Part shown: positions 41,275 through 50,424 of the stretch, piece after piece | Numbering within the stretch: position 1 is the stretch's first letter | Layout: every line of letters starts with the position of its first letter | Assembly (NCBI GenBank): GCA_048268845.1 | Contig: JBLWUQ010000004.1 | Location: 62,001-126,000, forward strand | From: Muriiphilus sp048268845 | GTDB lineage: Bacteria > Pseudomonadota > Alphaproteobacteria > Rhodobacterales > Rhodobacteraceae | Direction: 5' to 3' | Length of the DNA: 64,000 bases | Notes under the pieces: model-generated | Database searches by the model: none | Told to the model about the DNA's origin: nothing | What the model saw: the letters and a program-made list of their open reading frames with translations, nothing else | Made by a program: the position numbers and the translations under genes

Positions 41275-41473
41275 TAGCCAAAACGCCGCAAAAGGGCAGC
41301 TTTCCGGCACGGTTGGCGGCGGTGAACCGCTGGCGCGAAACGGCTGCCAACTCAGTGACCGATAACCGGTTTTTCCCCTGTCCCCACGACGCAGTCCCGC
41401 CGCCGGGCCGGCCCCTCTTGCCTTCCGGGCGCAGGCTCATTACCCCAAGGCGCACACAGATGAGGACCCTGCC

Positions 41474-42319
41474 ATGACCCAGCGTTTCGACGGCACCGAA
41501 AGCTACGTCGCCACCGATGATCTCAAGGTCGCCGTGAACGCGGCGGTGACGCTGGAACGCCCGCTGCTGGTCAAGGGCGAGCCGGGCACCGGCAAGACCG
41601 AACTGGCGCGCCAGGTCGCGGCCTCGCTGGGGGTGCCGATCATAGAATGGCACATCAAGTCGACAACCCGCGCGCAGCAGGGGCTTTACGAATACGACGC
41701 CGTCAGCCGGTTGCGCGACAGCCAGCTTGGCGACGAGCGCGTGCATGACGTGGCCAACTACATCAAGCGCGGCAAGCTCTGGCAGGCGTTCGACGCGGAT
41801 CAGCGCGTGGTGCTCTTGATCGACGAGGTCGACAAGGCCGATATCGAGTTCCCCAACGACCTGCTGCAGGAACTCGACCGGATGGAATTCTTCGTCTACG
41901 AGACCGGCGAGACCATCGCGGCGCGTCACCGCCCGATCGTCATCATCACCTCGAACAACGAAAAGGAACTGCCCGACGCCTTCCTGCGCCGGTGCTTCTT
42001 TCACTACATCCGCTTTCCCGAGATGGAGACCCTGAAACGCATCGTCGAGGTGCATCACCCCGGCATCAAGGACCAGCTCCTGACCGCCGCGCTGACGCAA
42101 TTCTACGAGATCCGCGATCAGGCCGGGCTGAAGAAGAAACCCTCGACCTCGGAAGTGCTCGACTGGCTCAAGCTCCTGCTGGCCGAAGACCTCGACGCCG
42201 CCGACCTTCGACGCGACGGCGCCTCGGCGCTGCCGAAACTGCACGGCGCGCTGCTCAAGAACGAACAGGACGTGCACCTGTTCGAGCGGCTGGCCTTCAT
42301 GGCGCGGCGCGAGAGGTAG
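41474..42319 (+). CDS. MoxR-type AAA ATPase
   Basis: A 281-residue AAA ATPase. Walker A KGEPGTGKTELARQV, Walker B RVVLLIDEVDKADIEFPNDL, sensor IITSNNEKELPDAFLRRCFF. It belongs to the MoxR/CoxD group, which acts with a VWA-domain partner as a chaperone for metal-cofactor enzymes such as CO dehydrogenase. The VWA partner gene lies about 2.4 kb downstream at 44671. The ATG at 41474 follows GAGGACC. Confidence 0.94.
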   Translation: MTQRFDGTESYVATDDLKVAVNAAVTLERPLLVKGEPGTGKTELARQVAASLGVPIIEWHIKSTTRAQQGLYEYDAVSRLRDSQLGDERVHDVANYIKRGKLWQAFDADQRVVLLIDEVDKADIEFPNDLLQELDRMEFFVYETGETIAARHRPIVIITSNNEKELPDAFLRRCFFHYIRFPEMETLKRIVEVHHPGIKDQLLTAALTQFYEIRDQAGLKKKPSTSEVLDWLKLLLAEDLDAADLRRDGASALPKLHGALLKNEQDVHLFERLAFMARRER

Positions 42320-42560
42320 GGCGCGCAGGCGCAAATCGTCGTCGCGGGATCATCCCGACGCGCCCAGATTTCGCCATATTCCGGATCTGCAATTAGTGGG
42401 CCGCGCCCAGCGCCCCACCACATCTGGCAAAGCCATTGTTTCCAAAGCGACAACAGCACGTTTTGCGCCAAAATTCAGCCGCAATTGCCTTCCTCCGAAT
42501 CGAATAAGCGCCTACCCCTGAACTGGCCTGGGGGGGCAAGAACAGTGAGGACGTGTTGTT

Positions 42561-43016
42561 TTGGGAGACAATACGATCATAGCCGTGCGTGCGTTGACGC
42601 GAGCGGACGAGCCCCAGTGGCGCCGCATGTGGACGGACTATCTGCGCTTTTACGACTCGAGCGTTTCCGAAGAGGTCTACCGGACCACCTTCGCGCGCCT
42701 GTTGTCGGATGACGCGCCGCAGGCATGCCTGATCGCCGAGCAAGGCGGCCGCCCGGTCGGCCTCGTCCATTATCTCTTTCACTGCCACAACTGGAAGATC
42801 GAGGACGTCTGCTACCTGCAGGACCTCTATGCCGACCCCGAGGCGCGCGGCATCGGCGTCGGGCGCGCCCTGATCGAGGCGGTCTATGCCGCCGCCGACG
42901 CCAACGGCACGCCGACGGTCTATTGGATGACGCAGGATTTCAACACGACGGCGCGCAGGCTCTATGACCGGATTGGCGTGTTGACGCCGTTCATCAAATA
43001 CCAGCGGGGGACATAG
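42561..43016 (+). CDS. GNAT family N-acetyltransferase
   Basis: A 151-residue GNAT-fold protein. The acetyl-CoA loop is seen as DPEARGIGVGRALIEAVY, preceded by CYLQDLYAD and followed by MTQDFNTTARRLYDRIG. Substrate unknown. The start is uncertain: TTG at 42561 lies 11 bases after GAGG; a GTG a few codons inside (before RALTRADEPQW) is an alternative. It ends one base before the DUF2927 lipoprotein gene. Confidence 0.9.
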   Translation: MGDNTIIAVRALTRADEPQWRRMWTDYLRFYDSSVSEEVYRTTFARLLSDDAPQACLIAEQGGRPVGLVHYLFHCHNWKIEDVCYLQDLYADPEARGIGVGRALIEAVYAAADANGTPTVYWMTQDFNTTARRLYDRIGVLTPFIKYQRGT

Positions 43017-43017
43017 G

Positions 43018-44406
43018 ATGTTGGGGCACAGGTTGATCGTGGGGGCGATCACGATCCTGGGGCTGGCGGGCTGCGCATCGGGCCTGTCGCAAGGGGAGGT
43101 GACGGCACGCGATGTGACGTCACGGCAGGCCATGCTGCCGGCGGAGCTTCCGCCGATGAAGGCCTTCGCCGGCTCCGGGATCGAAGCTCCGACCCGGCCG
43201 AACGGCCTGATCGCAAGCGACTTCCTCGAACTTTCGTTCCAGCTTGAAAGCGGCCGCGCCCTGCCGGTGATGAGCCGCTTTGAAGGCCCGGTCACGATCG
43301 CCGTGACCGGCCGCGCGCCGGCGGCGCTCGGCGCCGATCTCGACCGGCTGCTCAGCCGCCTTCGGATCGAGGCCGGCATCGACATCCGCCGCGTCGACAA
43401 TGCCCCGGCGTCGATCACGCTCGAGATCATCACCAAAAGCGCGCTGCAGGCCGCAGTGCCCGGGGCGGCCTGTTTCGTCGCGCCGAACGTGTCGTCATGG
43501 GCGGAATACAAGGCGGCGCGGCGCACCGACCAGACCGACTGGACCAAACTGGTCGAACGCACCCGCATGGCCGTCTTCATCCCCGGAGATGTCAGCCCGC
43601 AGGAAATGCGCGACTGTCTGCACGAGGAAGTGGCGCAGGCATTGGGCCCGGTCAACGACCTTTACCGGCTGTCGGATTCGGTCTTCAACGACGACAATTT
43701 CCACACCGTCCTGACCGGCTTCGACATGCTGATCCTGCGTGCCTATTACGCGCCGGAACTGCGCTCGGGCATGACCCGGACCGATGCCGCCGCCCGTCTG
43801 CCGGCACTTCTGGCGCGGCTCAACCCGGCTGGCGGCTACGGCGTGCCGCAGCCGGTCGCACCGACCCCAGCCGCCTGGAAAGAGGCGATCGAGACGGCGC
43901 TGGGCGGGCGCGCCTCGACCACCGCAAGGCGCGAGGCCGCGCGCCGCGCGGTCGATCTGGCGCGCGCCCACAACTGGCATGACACGCGGCTGGCATTCTC
44001 GCTGTTCGCCATGGGGCGGCTCAATCTCGGGGTCAATTCCGACATCGCGCTGGCCGCGTTCCGCGAGGCCGAGGCGATTTACCGCAGCGACCCCGGCACA
44101 GCGCTTCAGGCCGCGCACATGGGCGTGCAGCTTGCCGCCCACGCCCTGTCCCTGGGCAATGCCGAAACCGCAATCCGCATATCCGACAGTCACTTGGCGA
44201 CCGTTTCCAGGGCAGAGAACGCGGTGCTGCTGTCGACCCTGATGATGATCAAGGCCGAGGCGCTGGACCATCTGGGCCGCGTCGCTGAGGCGCAGCTGGT
44301 GCGCCTCGACTCGCTTGGCTGGGCGCGTTATGGCTTCGGCTCCGAGGCCGAGGTCGGCGCGCGGCTGATCGAGATCGCCGCCATCGCGCCGAACGGCCGC
44401 ATCTGA
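43018..44406 (+). CDS. DUF2927 lipoprotein
   Basis: A 462-residue probable lipoprotein. The signal sequence MLGHRLIVGAITILGLAGCA has a lipobox LAGC with Cys19. The DUF2927 core lies near residues 180-250 (DCLHEEVAQALGPVNDLYRL then DSVFNDDNFHTVLTGFDMLI), and the second half, from about residue 290, is helical with TPR-like character. The HEE pattern is reminiscent of metallopeptidases, which could mean a peptidase fold, but this is not proven. Predicted in the outer-membrane inner leaflet or periplasm. It starts one base after the acetyltransferase stop. Confidence 0.85.
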   Translation: MLGHRLIVGAITILGLAGCASGLSQGEVTARDVTSRQAMLPAELPPMKAFAGSGIEAPTRPNGLIASDFLELSFQLESGRALPVMSRFEGPVTIAVTGRAPAALGADLDRLLSRLRIEAGIDIRRVDNAPASITLEIITKSALQAAVPGAACFVAPNVSSWAEYKAARRTDQTDWTKLVERTRMAVFIPGDVSPQEMRDCLHEEVAQALGPVNDLYRLSDSVFNDDNFHTVLTGFDMLILRAYYAPELRSGMTRTDAAARLPALLARLNPAGGYGVPQPVAPTPAAWKEAIETALGGRASTTARREAARRAVDLARAHNWHDTRLAFSLFAMGRLNLGVNSDIALAAFREAEAIYRSDPGTALQAAHMGVQLAAHALSLGNAETAIRISDSHLATVSRAENAVLLSTLMMIKAEALDHLGRVAEAQLVRLDSLGWARYGFGSEAEVGARLIEIAAIAPNGRI

Positions 44407-44435
44407 AGGGGGCACGGCCCCCGAGGGGGTCCGCC

Positions 44436-44597
44436 ATGGTCATCATCGCCTTTGCCGTCATCGGCGCCCTGATCGGCGGCTTCACCGCCCGGTCGCGTGG
44501 CGGCAAGCCGCTCGACATCGCGCAATATGCCGGCGCCTATGCGCTTGCCTTCGGCATCGTCGGGCTGTTCATCACCGTGTTCCTGACCCGGACCTGA
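44436..44597 (+). CDS. Small two-helix membrane protein
   Basis: A 53-residue hydrophobic protein: helix MVIIAFAVIGALIGGF, a basic loop TARSRGGKPLDIAQY, then a helix AGAYALAFGIVGLFITVFL. It lies 29 bases after the DUF2927 gene and 73 before the VWA gene, all in the same direction, so it looks like part of one operon with the MoxR/VWA pair. Function unknown. Codon use is normal and the frame is fully coding. Confidence 0.75.
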   Translation: MVIIAFAVIGALIGGFTARSRGGKPLDIAQYAGAYALAFGIVGLFITVFLTRT

Positions 44598-44670
44598 GCC
44601 GCGGCCAGCCCGGCCCCTTGCCCGCCGCGCCCCGATCTGCAACATCTTGGCCGATCCGAGAGGCCCACCG

Positions 44671-45855
44671 ATGTTCCTGTCCTTCTTCGAAACCCTGCGC
44701 GCCAACAAGGTGCCCGTGTCCTTGCGCGAATTCCTGTCGTTTCTCGACGCGATGAAGGCCGGGCTGGTCACCTATGACGTCGAGGGCTTCTATTACCTCG
44801 CCCGCGCCGCGATGGTGAAGGACGAGCGCAACATCGACAAGTTCGACCGCGCCTTCGCGCAGGCCTTCGACGGGCTCGAGGCGATCACGCTGGAGCAGGT
44901 GCTCGAAGCCGTCGACCTGCCCGCCGACTGGCTTGCGAAGATGGCCGAGAAGCACCTTTCGGACGCCGAAAAGGCCGAGATCGAGGCGCTGGGCGGGTTC
45001 GACAAGCTGATGGAGACGCTGAAGGAACGGCTGAAGGAACAGCAGGGGCGCCATCAGGGTGGCTCGAAATGGATCGGCACCGCCGGCACCTCGCCGTTCG
45101 GCGCCTATGGCTACAACCCCGAAGGCGTGCGGATCGGGCAGGACAAATCCCGCCACCAGCGCGCGGTCAAGGTCTGGGACAAACGCGAGTTCCGCAACTT
45201 CGACGACTCGGTCGAGCTTGGCACCCGCAACATCAAGGTGGCGCTGAAACGGCTGCGCAACTGGGCGCGCGACGGGGCACATGAGGAACTGGACCTCGAC
45301 GGCACCATCCGCGCCACCGCCGAGCACGGCTATCTCGACGTGAAAACCCGCCCCGAGCGGCGCAACGCGGTGAAGGTGCTGTTGTTTCTCGACGTCGGCG
45401 GCTCGATGGACCCGCATATCAAGGTGGTGGAGGAACTGTTCTCCGCCGCCCGCGCCGAATTCAAGCACCTTGAGTATTACTACTTCCACAACTGCCTTTA
45501 CGAAGGCGTCTGGCGCGACAACCAGCGGCGGTGGAGCGCGCAGACCCCGACCTGGGACGTGCTGCACACCTATGGCTCGGACTACAAGGCGATCTTCGTC
45601 GGCGATGCCTCGATGAGCCCCTATGAAATCGCCATGCCCGGCGGCGCGAACGAACACTGGAACGCCGAGTCCGGCGCCACCTGGCTTGCCCGCGCCCGCG
45701 ACCAGTGGCCCGCCAGCCTGTGGATCAACCCGCTGCCCGAACAGCACTGGCGCTATACCCAGTCGGTCGGGATGATCTCCGAGATCTTCGCCGGGCGTAT
45801 GGTGCCGATGACGCTTGACGGCATCGACCGCGGGATGCGGGAGTTGGGGCGCTAG
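44671..45855 (+). CDS. VWA domain protein (CoxE-like), partner of the MoxR ATPase
   Basis: A 394-residue cytoplasmic protein. The MIDAS segment reads KVLLFLDVGGSMDPHIKVVE, where the first serine of the usual DxSxS is glycine, as is common in CoxE-like proteins. The N-terminal half is helical, and the middle has GAYGYNPEGVRIGQDKSRHQ. It probably works with the MoxR ATPase at 41474. The ATG at 44671 (MFLSFFETLRANKVPVS) is preceded by GAGAGG; an upstream TTG-started frame was rejected. Confidence 0.92.
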   Translation: MFLSFFETLRANKVPVSLREFLSFLDAMKAGLVTYDVEGFYYLARAAMVKDERNIDKFDRAFAQAFDGLEAITLEQVLEAVDLPADWLAKMAEKHLSDAEKAEIEALGGFDKLMETLKERLKEQQGRHQGGSKWIGTAGTSPFGAYGYNPEGVRIGQDKSRHQRAVKVWDKREFRNFDDSVELGTRNIKVALKRLRNWARDGAHEELDLDGTIRATAEHGYLDVKTRPERRNAVKVLLFLDVGGSMDPHIKVVEELFSAARAEFKHLEYYYFHNCLYEGVWRDNQRRWSAQTPTWDVLHTYGSDYKAIFVGDASMSPYEIAMPGGANEHWNAESGATWLARARDQWPASLWINPLPEQHWRYTQSVGMISEIFAGRMVPMTLDGIDRGMRELGR

Positions 45856-45970
45856 GCGCGACGGAACCGGTGCGCGCCGCCGTAGAACACTCGCACCGGC
45901 GCCCTGCCCCGCGCCCGATGCCGCACCCGAAGGGAACGACCGTGACCCAGGACCGCAAGGACCCCGCCCG

Positions 45971-46345
45971 ATGATCGCCCGCATCAGACGCCTCTGGGCA
46001 GCAGCACCCGTCGCGACAATCATCCTCGCGCTGGCACTCGCCGCCGTCGGGCTTTTCACGGTGCGCGGCGTCGTCTTCTGGGTCTACTGGAGCGATCCGG
46101 CCCGCCACGAACAGGCGATCGAGCCGTGGATGACGCCGGGTTATATCGCCCATTCCTGGCAGGTGCCCCGTTCAGTGGTGATCGAGGCGCTGCATGCCCC
46201 GGTGCCGCCGCCGAAAGGCCCGATGAACCTGACCGAGCTTGCCGCCCATAACGGCGTGCCAATCGAGGACCTGATCGCCGAGGCCGAAGCCGCCATCGCC
46301 GCCTGGCGCGCGGCCAACCCCGACCCCGACGGGGCCGGGCGATGA
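45971..46345 (+). CDS. Single-helix membrane protein of unknown function
   Basis: A 124-residue protein with one N-terminal helix (about residues 13-33) and a soluble tail. The segment PWMTPGYIAHSWQVPRSVVI and later MNLTELAAHNGVPIEDLIAE suggest a conserved peptide and a small helical, possibly LysM- or HTH-like, region. The ATG at 45971 was chosen because the upstream extension is shadow-like. It overlaps the DedA gene by four bases (ATGA), so the two are co-translated and may cooperate. Confidence 0.75.
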   Translation: MIARIRRLWAAAPVATIILALALAAVGLFTVRGVVFWVYWSDPARHEQAIEPWMTPGYIAHSWQVPRSVVIEALHAPVPPPKGPMNLTELAAHNGVPIEDLIAEAEAAIAAWRAANPDPDGAGR

Positions 46346-46965
46346 GCGAAACGGTCTTTACTCTCATCACCGACTATGGCCCGCTGGCGATCTTCATCTC
46401 GGCCTTCCTGTCCTGCCTCGCGCTGCCGATCCCGACATCGCTGATGATGCTGACCGGCGGGGCCTTCGTCGCCACCGCCGATCTCGACCTGTTTTCGGTG
46501 GTGCTGGCGGCCTATACCGGTGCGGTGATCGGCGATCAGGCCGGTTTCCTCATCGGCCGCTACGGCGGCACGCCGGTGATCGAGCGGCTGGCCCGCGCCC
46601 CTGCCCGGCGCGCGGTGCTGGCGCGGGCGCGTGCGCTGGTCGACCGGCACGGCGGTCTGGGCGTGTTCTTTTCGACCTGGGCAATCGCGCCGCTTGGCCC
46701 CTGGGTCAATTTCGTCGCCGGGGCGACCGGGCTGGGCTGGCTGCGCTTCACCGTGGCGGACGTGCTGGGCGAGGTCATCTGGGTGACGCTCTATGTCGGC
46801 CTTGGCTATGCCTTTGCCGCCAATGTCGCGGCGGTGGCCGAGGCGATGGGCGATCTGATGGGCCTTCTTGTCGCGCTGGCGGTGGCGCTGGGCGCCGCGC
46901 TCTGGATCAGGGCCGTGCTGAAGGCGCAGAAGGCCCGCCGACCGGAGCCGGGCAATGGGCAGTAG
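46342..46965 (+). CDS. DedA family (SNARE-associated/VTT) membrane protein
   Basis: A 207-residue membrane protein. DedA features: PIPTSLMMLTGGAFVATADL, then YTGAVIGDQAGFLIGRYGGT and the conserved GLGVFFSTWAIAPLGPWVNF-VAGATGL segment (normally F-R-x-PG). The family acts in lipid or polyisoprenyl phosphate flipping and membrane homeostasis. The upstream 124-residue gene overlaps it by four bases. Divergence in the arginine motif means the usual charged residues should be checked. Confidence 0.87.
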   Translation: MSETVFTLITDYGPLAIFISAFLSCLALPIPTSLMMLTGGAFVATADLDLFSVVLAAYTGAVIGDQAGFLIGRYGGTPVIERLARAPARRAVLARARALVDRHGGLGVFFSTWAIAPLGPWVNFVAGATGLGWLRFTVADVLGEVIWVTLYVGLGYAFAANVAAVAEAMGDLMGLLVALAVALGAALWIRAVLKAQKARRPEPGNGQ

Positions 46966-47037
46966 ACGGGCCGCATTGCGCCCCATGCGCCGCCAACGCC
47001 CCTTCCCACCCACGCCCGCACGCCCCATATTGCGATC

Positions 47038-47727
47038 ATGCTGAAGTTCACACCGATCCTCCTGGCGATCCTCTACGCGCTCGCAATGTATCGCTTCTCG
47101 GCCTGGCGGCTGGGCCACGAGCTTGACGCTAAGTCGACCGAGCTTGCCGACCCCGTGCTCAAGCGCCTGACCGACCGGATGGCAGATGCGCTCGACGTTG
47201 CGCGTATCCGGGTCAACATCTACGAGGTCGAGCCGGTCAACGGACTGGCCGCGCCGGACGGGCGCATCTTCATAACCCGCGGATTTTACAACCAATACCG
47301 GCAAGGTCTGGTCAGCGCCGAGGAATTGTCCAGCGTCATCGCGCACGAGCTTGGCCATGTCGCGCTGGGCCATTCGCGCCGCCGGATGATCGACTTCTCC
47401 GGCCAGAACGCGCTGCGCACGGCGCTGGCGATGGTGCTGTCGCGCTTCTTGCCGGGGTTCGGCGTGCAGGTCGCGGGCGCGCTGACCTCGCTGCTCGCCG
47501 CCCGGCTCAGTCGGTCCGACGAATACGAGGCCGACGCCTATGCCTCGGCGCTGCTGGTCAAGGCCGGTATCGGAACCGCGCCGCAGAAGTCCCTGTTTTC
47601 AAAGCTCGAATCCCTCACCGCCGCCCGTGGCGCCATGCCCGCATGGTTCATGTCCCACCCCAAGAAGGACGAGCGCATCGCGGCAATCGAGGCGAACGAG
47701 GCGAAATGGGGATTGGAGCGGGACTGA
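47038..47727 (+). CDS. M48 family zinc metallopeptidase
   Basis: A 229-residue protein with a short N-terminal hydrophobic segment (residues 4-20) and a metalloprotease domain. The active site is SSVIAHELGHVALGH (HELGH at residues 103-107) and the third ligand is in RSDEYEADAYASALL. A hydrophobic stretch lies between. The family cleaves membrane or periplasmic proteins. The ATG at 47038 begins MLKFTPILLAIL. It stands alone after DedA by 72 bases. Confidence 0.92.
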   Translation: MLKFTPILLAILYALAMYRFSAWRLGHELDAKSTELADPVLKRLTDRMADALDVARIRVNIYEVEPVNGLAAPDGRIFITRGFYNQYRQGLVSAEELSSVIAHELGHVALGHSRRRMIDFSGQNALRTALAMVLSRFLPGFGVQVAGALTSLLAARLSRSDEYEADAYASALLVKAGIGTAPQKSLFSKLESLTAARGAMPAWFMSHPKKDERIAAIEANEAKWGLERD

Positions 47728-47948
47728 CGCCCGGCGCGGCAATCGGGTCGTCGCCGGGTCTGGAGACGCATGGCGGTTGCCGCCTGATCCACCGCCGCCA
47801 CGCGATCACGCTTTCCGCGCGCGCCAACCCACTCCGTCAGTGAAAAGATATCACTCACTGACTTGCATCAACCGAACCGCGTCCTTGGCGAATCATCGAG
47901 ACTCCACCACGGTTTGAGCGCAGTCTTTCCGAAAATCTATTCATTTGG

Positions 47949-48725
47949 GTGATTCCGTTGAAACCGTTTCATCGCCTGACCGCCGCCCTTGCCACATTCA
48001 CACTACTGACCACGCCAGCCACAGCCGAGACGAACTGGTCCGGCTTCTATGGCGGGGCGTCGTTCTCGTATGTCATGGCTCAGGAAGAGCTCCCGGTGCT
48101 GACCGCCACGGTCAATGGCGCCGCGGTTCCCACGGGCGGTGCGACCGGTTCGCTCACCAGCGCCTTCGTCGGATATTTCTTCGATCAGGGCCAGTTTGTA
48201 TGGGGCGGCGAGGTCGAGGGTATTTTCGGCGACGGTATCCTCTTTCAGGACCCCGGAACCTGCTTCATCTTCATGTCCAGCACAGCCCGCTGCGCCATTG
48301 CCGGGATGACCGGCGTGCTCGACCCGAAGTTTCGTATTCGCGCGATGCTGGGCTACGAGATTGGGCCGAACACCCTGCTGCTCGGCTCGGTCGGTCTGGC
48401 CAGCGCCGATCTGACCTATTCCGGGTTCTATGGGCGTACCTCTATGTTCGGCTGGGGCGGCGCGTTCATGGACTCCCCTGCACCGGAAACGCAAACCCTA
48501 TATGGGGTAAGCCTGGGTGCGGATTTGGAACAACGCCTGAGTGACAGTTTTTCGTTGCGCATCGGCGCGGTTTACGATGCCTACGGGTCGTTCACTCCGG
48601 TGGCGGGCAGCTTCAGTTCTGTTGTGATTTCCCCGCCGAACTCCGCCATGTCCGAAGTCGACACGCGCGGCCCGATCAGCGCCCACAGCCTCACATTCCG
48701 AACCAGCGTCGTGTTCCGGTTCTGA
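47949..48725 (+). CDS. Outer-membrane beta-barrel protein
   Basis: A 258-residue precursor with a signal peptide ending PATAE (about residue 27) and a mature part of alternating beta strands, opening NWSGFYGGASFSYVMA and ending TFRTSVVFRF with the terminal phenylalanine typical of outer-membrane barrels. Resembles Omp25/Omp31-like barrels of Alphaproteobacteria. The start is uncertain: GTG at 47949, or TTG at 47958; neither has a good ribosome site. The 220-base gap upstream shows nothing else clear. Confidence 0.75.
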   Translation: MIPLKPFHRLTAALATFTLLTTPATAETNWSGFYGGASFSYVMAQEELPVLTATVNGAAVPTGGATGSLTSAFVGYFFDQGQFVWGGEVEGIFGDGILFQDPGTCFIFMSSTARCAIAGMTGVLDPKFRIRAMLGYEIGPNTLLLGSVGLASADLTYSGFYGRTSMFGWGGAFMDSPAPETQTLYGVSLGADLEQRLSDSFSLRIGAVYDAYGSFTPVAGSFSSVVISPPNSAMSEVDTRGPISAHSLTFRTSVVFRF

Positions 48726-48762
48726 GCGGGGCCATGACGGGCCGCAATCCGCAGCCTACCGC

Positions 48763-48791
48763 TTGACGCCGCCCGCGCCAGTTCGTATCTC
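48763..48791 (+). promoter_or_regulatory. Promoter of tRNA-Gly
   Basis: TTGACG, 17 bases, TATCTC, ending 13 bases before the mature tRNA. The start of transcription would be near 48798. Good match and exact placement for a tRNA promoter. Confidence 0.6.
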
Positions 48792-48804
48792 ATGCGTCGG
48801 TAAG

Positions 48805-48878
48805 GCGGGTGTAGCTCAATGGTAGAGCTTTTGCTTCCCAAGCAAGTGACGAGGGTTCGATTCCCTTCACCCGCTCCA
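48805..48878 (+). tRNA. tRNA-Gly (anticodon CCC)
   Basis: A complete cloverleaf of 74 bases including the encoded CCA end. Acceptor GCGGGTG pairs with CACCCGC; the D arm is GCTC-AATGGTA-GAGC; the anticodon arm is TTTGC-TTCCCAA-GCAAG with anticodon CCC at 48837-48839; the T arm has TTCGATT. The discriminator is T. Decodes GGG. Confidence 0.96.
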
Positions 48879-48907
48879 ATCCTCCCGAACGCCCGAACCG
48901 CGCCGCC

Positions 48908-50416
48908 TCAGTTCCCCGAGTTCTTGGCAAACACGCCTGCGGTTTCGGCGGCCAGTCGGATCGCCTTGGATTTGTTCACGGTTTCCTGAAATTCGGCCTC
49001 GGGATCTGAATCGTAGACCACCCCGCCGCCCGCCTGGATATAGAGCTTGCGGTCCTTCACCACCGCCGTGCGCAGCGCGATGCACATGTCCATGTCGCCG
49101 CCCGCCGAGAAATACCCGACACCGCCACCATAGACGCCGCGTTTCTCCGGCTCGAGTTCGTCGATGATCTCCATCGCGCGCACCTTGGGCGCACCCGACA
49201 CCGTGCCCGCAGGCAGCCCCGCCAGCAGCGCCGACAGCGCGTCGTGGTCTTCGGACAGCTCGCCCACCACGTTCGAGACGATGTGCATGACGTGGGAATA
49301 GCGCTCGATGATGAATTCCTCGGTCGGGCGCACCGTGCCGATCTTGGCCACCCGGCCCACATCGTTGCGCCCCAGATCCAGCAGCATCAGGTGTTCGGCC
49401 AGTTCCTTCTGATCCGACAGCAGATCGTCTTCCATCGCCTTGTCTTCCTCGGGCGTGGCGCCGCGCGGGCGGGTGCCGGCGATCGGCCGGATCGTCACTT
49501 CGCGGCCGAACACGCGCACAAGGATCTCGGGGCTGGCGCCGATCACCTGAAAGCCACCGAAGTTGAAGTAGAACATGAAGGGCGACGGGTTGGTGCGCCT
49601 GAGGGAACGATAAAGCGCGAAGGGCGGCAGGGTGAAATCCTGGCTCCAGCGCTGGCTTGGCACCACCTGAAAGATGTCGCCGGCGCGGATGTAGTCCTTG
49701 GCCTTTTCGACCGCGGCCAGATAGTCGGGCCTGGAAAAGTTCGACACCAGCGGCGGCAATGGCTCGGCCTCGCCAAGGTCATGCGTGGTGGCGGGCTGGC
49801 GTTCAAGATCGCGCAGCGCGTCCATCACCCGCTCGGCCGCCTGGGCATAGGCGGCGCGCGCCGACAGGCCCGACGACCGGAACGCGGGGGAAACAAGAAT
49901 GACCTCGCCCTTCACCCCATCCAGCACCGCGACCACCGAGGGCCGCATCATCAGCGCATCGGGCAGGCCCAGCGGGTCGGGGTTCACATCCGGCAGGTGT
50001 TCGACCAGCCGGATCATGTCGTAGCCGAGATAGCCGAAAAGGCCAGCCGATGCCGGTGGCAGGTCGGCAGGCAGGTCGATCCGGCTTTCCGCCAGAACCG
50101 CGCGCAGGGTGGTCAGCGGATCGCCCTGCATCGGCTCGAACGCCTCGGGGTCAAAGCGCGCTTGACGGTTGATGCGGCTGTCGGTGCCACGGCATTCCCA
50201 GACCAGATCGGGCTTCATCCCGACGATCGAATAACGCCCGCGCACCTCACCGCCGGTGACGCTTTCAAGGATGAAACTGTCCTTGCGCGCGCCGGCGAGC
50301 TTCAGCATCAGCGACACCGGCGTGTCCAGATCGGCGGCCAGCCGGGTATAGACCACCTGATTGCGGCCCGCCGCCCAGCCGGCTTCGAACGCCTCGAACG
50401 AGGGGGTGAGCGCCAC
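48908..50416 (-). CDS. trpE: Anthranilate synthase component I
   Basis: A 502-residue chorismate-using enzyme, the first step of tryptophan synthesis. The inhibitor-binding site region LESVTGGEVRGRYSIVGM lies near residue 52; catalytic motifs include FQVVPSQRWSQDF, FGGFQVIGASPEILVRV, IRPIAGTRPRGATPEED and LPAGTVSGAPKVRAMEII. It starts with GTG at 50416, with GAGGTAGACC in front. It lies eight bases after the chaperone gene in the same direction, so no leader or attenuator precedes it directly. TrpG is not in the window. Confidence 0.97.
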   Translation of the reverse strand: MALTPSFEAFEAGWAAGRNQVVYTRLAADLDTPVSLMLKLAGARKDSFILESVTGGEVRGRYSIVGMKPDLVWECRGTDSRINRQARFDPEAFEPMQGDPLTTLRAVLAESRIDLPADLPPASAGLFGYLGYDMIRLVEHLPDVNPDPLGLPDALMMRPSVVAVLDGVKGEVILVSPAFRSSGLSARAAYAQAAERVMDALRDLERQPATTHDLGEAEPLPPLVSNFSRPDYLAAVEKAKDYIRAGDIFQVVPSQRWSQDFTLPPFALYRSLRRTNPSPFMFYFNFGGFQVIGASPEILVRVFGREVTIRPIAGTRPRGATPEEDKAMEDDLLSDQKELAEHLMLLDLGRNDVGRVAKIGTVRPTEEFIIERYSHVMHIVSNVVGELSEDHDALSALLAGLPAGTVSGAPKVRAMEIIDELEPEKRGVYGGGVGYFSAGGDMDMCIALRTAVVKDRKLYIQAGGGVVYDSDPEAEFQETVNKSKAIRLAAETAGVFAKNSGN

Positions 50417-50424
50417 GGTCTACC

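Noticed and set aside
42320..42560. Hidden small gene or RNA between MoxR and the acetyltransferase
   Set aside because: The gap has a short inverted repeat (CGGGAT-C-ATCCCG) and AT-rich stretches but no convincing coding frame or RNA fold.
50417..50424. trp leader or attenuator in front of trpE
   Set aside because: Only eight bases separate trpE from the chaperone gene, so there is no space for a leader peptide or attenuator.
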